From assembly GCF_920984665.1 (NCBI RefSeq), contig NZ_CAKLBP010000001.1:214858-278857 (forward strand): a stretch of DNA of 64,000 nt, read 5' to 3'. This document shows, piece after piece, positions 61,165 through 64,000 of this stretch. The notes below the pieces were generated by a model, which saw nothing but the letters and a program-made list of their open reading frames with translations, ran no database searches and was not told where the DNA came from. The translations under genes were made by a program, and so were the position numbers. Source of the stretch: Pedobacter sp. Leaf170 (GTDB lineage Bacteria > Bacteroidota > Bacteroidia > Sphingobacteriales > Sphingobacteriaceae). Each line of letters starts with the position of its first letter. Positions within the stretch are counted from its first letter, which is position 1.

Positions 61165-61815
61165 TTATACGATTAAACCATCTTTCATAGTTACTACCCT
61201 ATCACTGGTTTTGGCTAAATCTTCATTGTGGGTTACAATTACAAAAGTTTGCTGAAAGTTATCTCTCAAATTAACAAAAAGCTGGTGTAAGGCTTTAGCG
61301 TTTTCTGAATCTAAATTTCCTGAAGGTTCATCGGCAAGAATAATTGAAGGCTCATTTATTAAAGCCCTGGCAATTGCAACCCGCTGCTGCTCTCCGCCCG
61401 AAAGCTGATTCGGTTTATGATTCGCTCTATCCTTTAAACCAAACATACCCAATAATTCGAGCGCTCTTGCCTCAGCTTGCTTCTTATTTTTTTTAGCGAT
61501 AAACGCAGGAATACATACATTTTCAATTGCACTAAATTCTGGCAGCAAATGATGAAACTGAAAAACAAAGCCGATATTCTGGTTTCTGAAAGCACTGAGT
61601 AATTCGCCGCTAAGTTTATTGATAACAGTGTCCTTCAGCTCAACTATGCCATCATCAGGTTTATCTAGCGTACCTAATATGTGTAATAGAGTACTTTTAC
61701 CAGCACCCGAAGGACCAACAATACTTACAATTTCTCCCTTTTCGACTTCAAAATTTACACCCTTTAATATTTGTAAATTTCCGTACGATTTTCTAATCCC
61801 AGTGGCTTTTAGCAT
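61165..61815 (-). CDS. LolD/MacB-type ABC transporter ATPase
   Basis: A 216-residue nucleotide-binding subunit with Walker [23 protein letters not shown]-loop [18 protein letters not shown], the signature [15 protein letters not shown], Walker [17 protein letters not shown] and the switch His in [10 protein letters not shown]. The length and the [16 protein letters not shown] pattern suit the LolD (lipoprotein release) or MacB/FtsE branch. Its permease (LolC/E type) is not in the window. It is the first gene of a possible minus-strand unit with the pre-ATP-grasp and HAD-like genes, 70 nt ahead of them. Confidence 0.9.
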   Translation of the reverse strand: MLKATGIRKSYGNLQILKGVNFEVEKGEIVSIVGPSGAGKSTLLHILGTLDKPDDGIVELKDTVINKLSGELLSAFRNQNIGFVFQFHHLLPEFSAIENVCIPAFIAKKNKKQAEARALELLGMFGLKDRANHKPNQLSGGEQQRVAIARALINEPSIILADEPSGNLDSENAKALHQLFVNLRDNFQQTFVIVTHNEDLAKTSDRVVTMKDGLIV

Positions 61816-61844
61816 GCTGTAAAAATAGTTAAAAGTTCTAATTT

Positions 61845-61894
61845 TTAAGTTATAAGTCTTAACGTTATAAGTTGTAGGTTATACGTTATAAGTC
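61845..61894. repeat. TAAGTTATAAGT-type heptad repeat
   Basis: Variants TTAAGTTATAAG, TTAACGTTATAAG, TTGTAGGTTATACG and TTATAAG follow each other at about 7-nt spacing. The vocabulary matches that of the arrays at 38492-38604 and 44634-44705. Here the array lies between two divergent start codons, not after a stop. Confidence 0.6.
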
Positions 61895-61976
61895 ATCGTG
61901 TAAAAAATATGTGCAATCTTTTTATCTGCACAATCAATACGAAAGAAGAATCAATAAAATAATTTATGAAATAAAA

Positions 61977-62007
61977 TTTGCAAATATCATTTTCTTCTTT
62001 AACTTTG
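61977..62007 (+). promoter_or_regulatory. Consensus Bacteroidota promoter for the membrane-protein module
   Basis: TTTG, exactly 19 nt, then TAACTTTG: a perfect match to both boxes. Transcription should start near 62014, giving a leader of about 14 nt to the ATG at 62028, which rules out the longer frame beginning at 61911. Confidence 0.8.
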
Positions 62008-62027
62008 AAAAACAAAGCACTTTCAAA

Positions 62028-62663
62028 ATGAACACTCAGGAAGAACAATTAAATGCACTAAAAGATATCAGGCAAATGATGGATAGATCATCTAGATTTA
62101 TATCCTTAAGCGGATTATCTGGTGTGTTTGCAGGAATAATTGCACTAATCGGGTCGTATTTTGCATATAATGAAATTGATAAGTTTTTTAATTACCGAGG
62201 TTATGCTCCAGGTTTTCAAGGCGAAATAGATTTAAAATACAATTTAATAAAGCTTGCAATAATTATTTTGGTTGTATCATTGGCAGGGGGAGTTTTGTTT
62301 ACCTACAGAAAGAGTCAGAGAAGTAATTTGCCAATTTGGGATAAAACCTCAAAATCATTGCTTATAAATCTATTTGTGCCTTTGGCAGCAGGCGGTTTAT
62401 TTATCATCGCTTTATTGTTAAACCATCCAAACAGCTATATAATTATTGCCCCAACCTGCCTTATATTTTATGGTTTAGCTTTGGTTAACGCCAGTAAGTT
62501 TACTTACAGCGATATTCGGTATTTAGGCTTTTGCGAAATTATTTTGGGTGTAATTTGCATGTTTTATGTTGGTTATGGTTTAATATTTTGGGCATTTGGC
62601 TTCGGTGTGCTGCACATTATTTATGGGCTTTTAATGTATTTTAAATACGAGAAAGGCAAATAA
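62028..62663 (+). CDS. Membrane protein of unknown function, first gene of regulator module
   Basis: A 211-residue inner-membrane protein starting MNTQEEQLNALKDIRQMMDRSSRFISLSGLSG, a cytoplasmic helical lead followed by five or six helices (about 27-48, 85-103, 121-142, 147-162, 170-205). The ATG at 62028 is fixed by the promoter just upstream. I do not recognise a characterised family, although this lead (QMMDRSSRFISLSGLSG) is common in Bacteroidota genes that sit beside a small winged-helix regulator, from memory. It is followed 1 nt later by such a regulator and then by a DUF4173-like membrane protein. Confidence 0.75.
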   Translation: MNTQEEQLNALKDIRQMMDRSSRFISLSGLSGVFAGIIALIGSYFAYNEIDKFFNYRGYAPGFQGEIDLKYNLIKLAIIILVVSLAGGVLFTYRKSQRSNLPIWDKTSKSLLINLFVPLAAGGLFIIALLLNHPNSYIIIAPTCLIFYGLALVNASKFTYSDIRYLGFCEIILGVICMFYVGYGLIFWAFGFGVLHIIYGLLMYFKYEKGK

Positions 62664-62664
62664 A

Positions 62665-62961
62665 ATGAAGAACCCTATAGCAGATTTAAACAAGATTTTT
62701 GATAGCCGGATTAGGCTTGGCGTAATGTCTGTTCTGGTTGTTAACAATGAAATTGGTTTTAACGATTTAAAGCAAATGTTAGAACTAACTGATGGAAATT
62801 TAGCATCGCATTTAAACACATTAGAGCAAGCAGAATTTATTAAAGTACACAAGGGTTTTATTGGGCGTAAAACCAGTACCACCTACTCTATTACCGAATT
62901 AGGAAAACAATCTTTTAAAGCACATTTAGATGCGCTTGAAAAAATGATACGCAAACTGTAA
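62665..62961 (+). CDS. Small winged-helix regulator (MarR/ArsR-like)
   Basis: A 98-residue DNA-binding protein consisting of one winged helix: KIFDSRIRLGVMSVLVVNNEIGFNDLKQML (helices 1-2), ELTDGNLASHLNTLEQAEFI (recognition helix), then the wing KVHKGFIGRKTSTTYSITELG and a C-terminal dimerisation helix. No ligand domain is present. It lies between two membrane-protein genes, with start codons only 1 nt and about 50 nt from the adjacent stops, so it probably controls the module it belongs to. Confidence 0.85.
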   Translation: MKNPIADLNKIFDSRIRLGVMSVLVVNNEIGFNDLKQMLELTDGNLASHLNTLEQAEFIKVHKGFIGRKTSTTYSITELGKQSFKAHLDALEKMIRKL

Positions 62962-63015
62962 ACAATTTTTTTTATTCATATACTTTGAATTTCAAAGCAC
63001 TTTTAAAAAATCACT

Positions 63016-64000
63016 ATGGAAAATAAATCCAACCTTTTATTATTATCTGCTCTGCTTGGCGGTCTGCTTTTTAGCTTCCTGTTTTGGCAAGAAAGATTAG
63101 CATTAAATCTACTCATTTACAGCACATACCTTTTAGCAATCACTTATTTAAATCCAGAAGTAATTAAAAGTAAAAAACTTAGTGTTTATGCCGCTGCACA
63201 CATTTTAGCTGCTATTCTGGTTGTAGTGAACAACTCCACTTTATCTTTAGCCAGTTATTACATTAGCCTGTTGGTTTTTATTGGTTTTGGCCATAGCCAG
63301 CAACTTAGAACAGTTTTTATGGCAATGCTCTCAACAATTTTGCAAATGCTAACTGTACCATTTAATGCGCTTAAAAACTTAAGTCAGGTATCTATTGGAA
63401 ACTTCAATCTCAAGCCTCTTTTTAAAGTCGTAAAATATGTATTTATCCCTGTAATAATCGTTGTCGCCTTCACTTGCTTATATTCAGCCGCCAACAGCGT
63501 TTTCGCCCATTATGCAGAAACGGCACTTAACAGTATTGGCAATGCATTTGAAAGTATTTTTGGCTTTATATTTAAAGATTTAAGCTTCGGCCGCTTTATG
63601 CATTTCTGCTTTGGGTTAATTTTAACCGGAGGTCTAATATTTACATTTTTTGATAAAACACTCCAAAAAATAGAACTTGAATATCAGGAGCAATTATTAA
63701 GAATTAGAAAAAGTGCCAAATATAAATCCATTTGGTTTGAATTAATTTCGACTTTTAGCGGTAACCTGCTAACAAAGAAATTAGCGCTAAAAACTGAATT
63801 TATCATTGCATTAATTTCTTTCGCTGCGCTTAATCTGTTGCTGCTTTTTTTAAATGGAATTGATATCTGGTGGTTATGGCTTGGTGGAAATCTTTTAGCC
63901 GAAACCAACTATTCAGCCGAACTTAACGATGGAACCAACACATTAATTTTCAGCATTGCACTGGCAATGGCAATTATTATTTATTTCTTCCGCGGAAACT
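63016..64000 (+). CDS. DUF4153/DUF4173-like membrane protein, 5' part
   Basis: The frame opens at the ATG at 63016 (MENKSNLLLLSALLGGLLFSF) and stays open to the right edge, giving 328 codons. At least eight hydrophobic helices are visible, with a cytoplasmic loop rich in Lys/Glu (KTLQKIELEYQEQLLRIRKS) and the stretch LLLFLNGIDIWWLWLGG followed by LNDGTNTLIFSIALAM, typical of the DUF4173 group. The function is unknown. It follows the winged-helix regulator by 54 nt, and TTTGAATTTCAAAGCAC in that gap resembles the sequence at the start of the module, a possible shared control site. Confidence 0.75.
   Translation, partial: MENKSNLLLLSALLGGLLFSFLFWQERLALNLLIYSTYLLAITYLNPEVIKSKKLSVYAAAHILAAILVVVNNSTLSLASYYISLLVFIGFGHSQQLRTVFMAMLSTILQMLTVPFNALKNLSQVSIGNFNLKPLFKVVKYVFIPVIIVVAFTCLYSAANSVFAHYAETALNSIGNAFESIFGFIFKDLSFGRFMHFCFGLILTGGLIFTFFDKTLQKIELEYQEQLLRIRKSAKYKSIWFELISTFSGNLLTKKLALKTEFIIALISFAALNLLLLFLNGIDIWWLWLGGNLLAETNYSAELNDGTNTLIFSIALAMAIIIYFFRGN

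Overview
The window is a chromosomal segment of a low-GC Bacteroidota bacterium, most probably a Pedobacter-like member of the Sphingobacteriaceae. Several things point there: a SusC/SusD/SusE glycan-uptake set, families largely confined to the phylum (DUF2851, DUF3570, DUF4254, DUF4266, DUF4290, GIN-domain protein), a Rho factor with a long disordered insert, MurA with Asp in place of the catalytic Cys, and promoters of the Bacteroidota type (TTTG, 19-21 nt, TAnnTTTG) without strong Shine-Dalgarno sites. The assignment rests on recognising families by eye; no search was run.

Layout. 1-9 kb: the end of an Fe-S photolyase, a large membrane-bound GH18/deacetylase/GT2 fusion, a GIN-domain protein, a Crp/Fnr regulator next to a membrane protein, and a DASH-type cryptochrome. 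9-16 kb (all minus strand): an envelope redox cluster. A two-component system, a b-type cytochrome and a VIT1-type metal transporter are followed by a Rieske protein, a thioredoxin-like protein, ApbE flavin transferase, a Cys-tailed DUF4266 lipoprotein and a DUF3570 protein. 16-32 kb: an alpha-mannan utilisation locus (mannose-6-phosphate isomerase, frameshifted sugar porter, SusC, SusD, SusE, GH76, GH92, GH76, ROK kinase) with a divergent GntR/UTRA regulator and two matching operator candidates between the divergent genes.

32-64 kb is mostly housekeeping: tRNA-Leu(GAG), a PhnP-like hydrolase, a LolA-like carrier, FtsK, PyrF, Rho, PssA, FolK, SppA, PolX, a GT9 glycosyltransferase, SixA, MurA, cystathionine beta-synthase, DprA, an S41 peptidase, a LolD-like ATPase, and a three-gene membrane-protein/regulator module running off the right edge.

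Intergenic DNA here is rich in repeats of at least four kinds: 7/14-bp tandem arrays, mostly just after stop codons; long imperfect palindromes built on CGTCATTGCGAGG; a roughly 50-nt AGCCC...GGACT element; and degenerate CACGGAAACACGGA pieces. No IS element, phage, CRISPR array, rRNA or integrase was seen.

The points most worth following are the single-base deletion that breaks the sugar porter inside an otherwise intact mannan locus, the PolX protein whose three polymerase carboxylates are all replaced while its PHP nuclease site is intact, the envelope redox cluster with no recognisable flavinylation target, the heptad repeat family (one copy supplies a stop codon), and a candidate structured leader in front of the DUF4290 gene.
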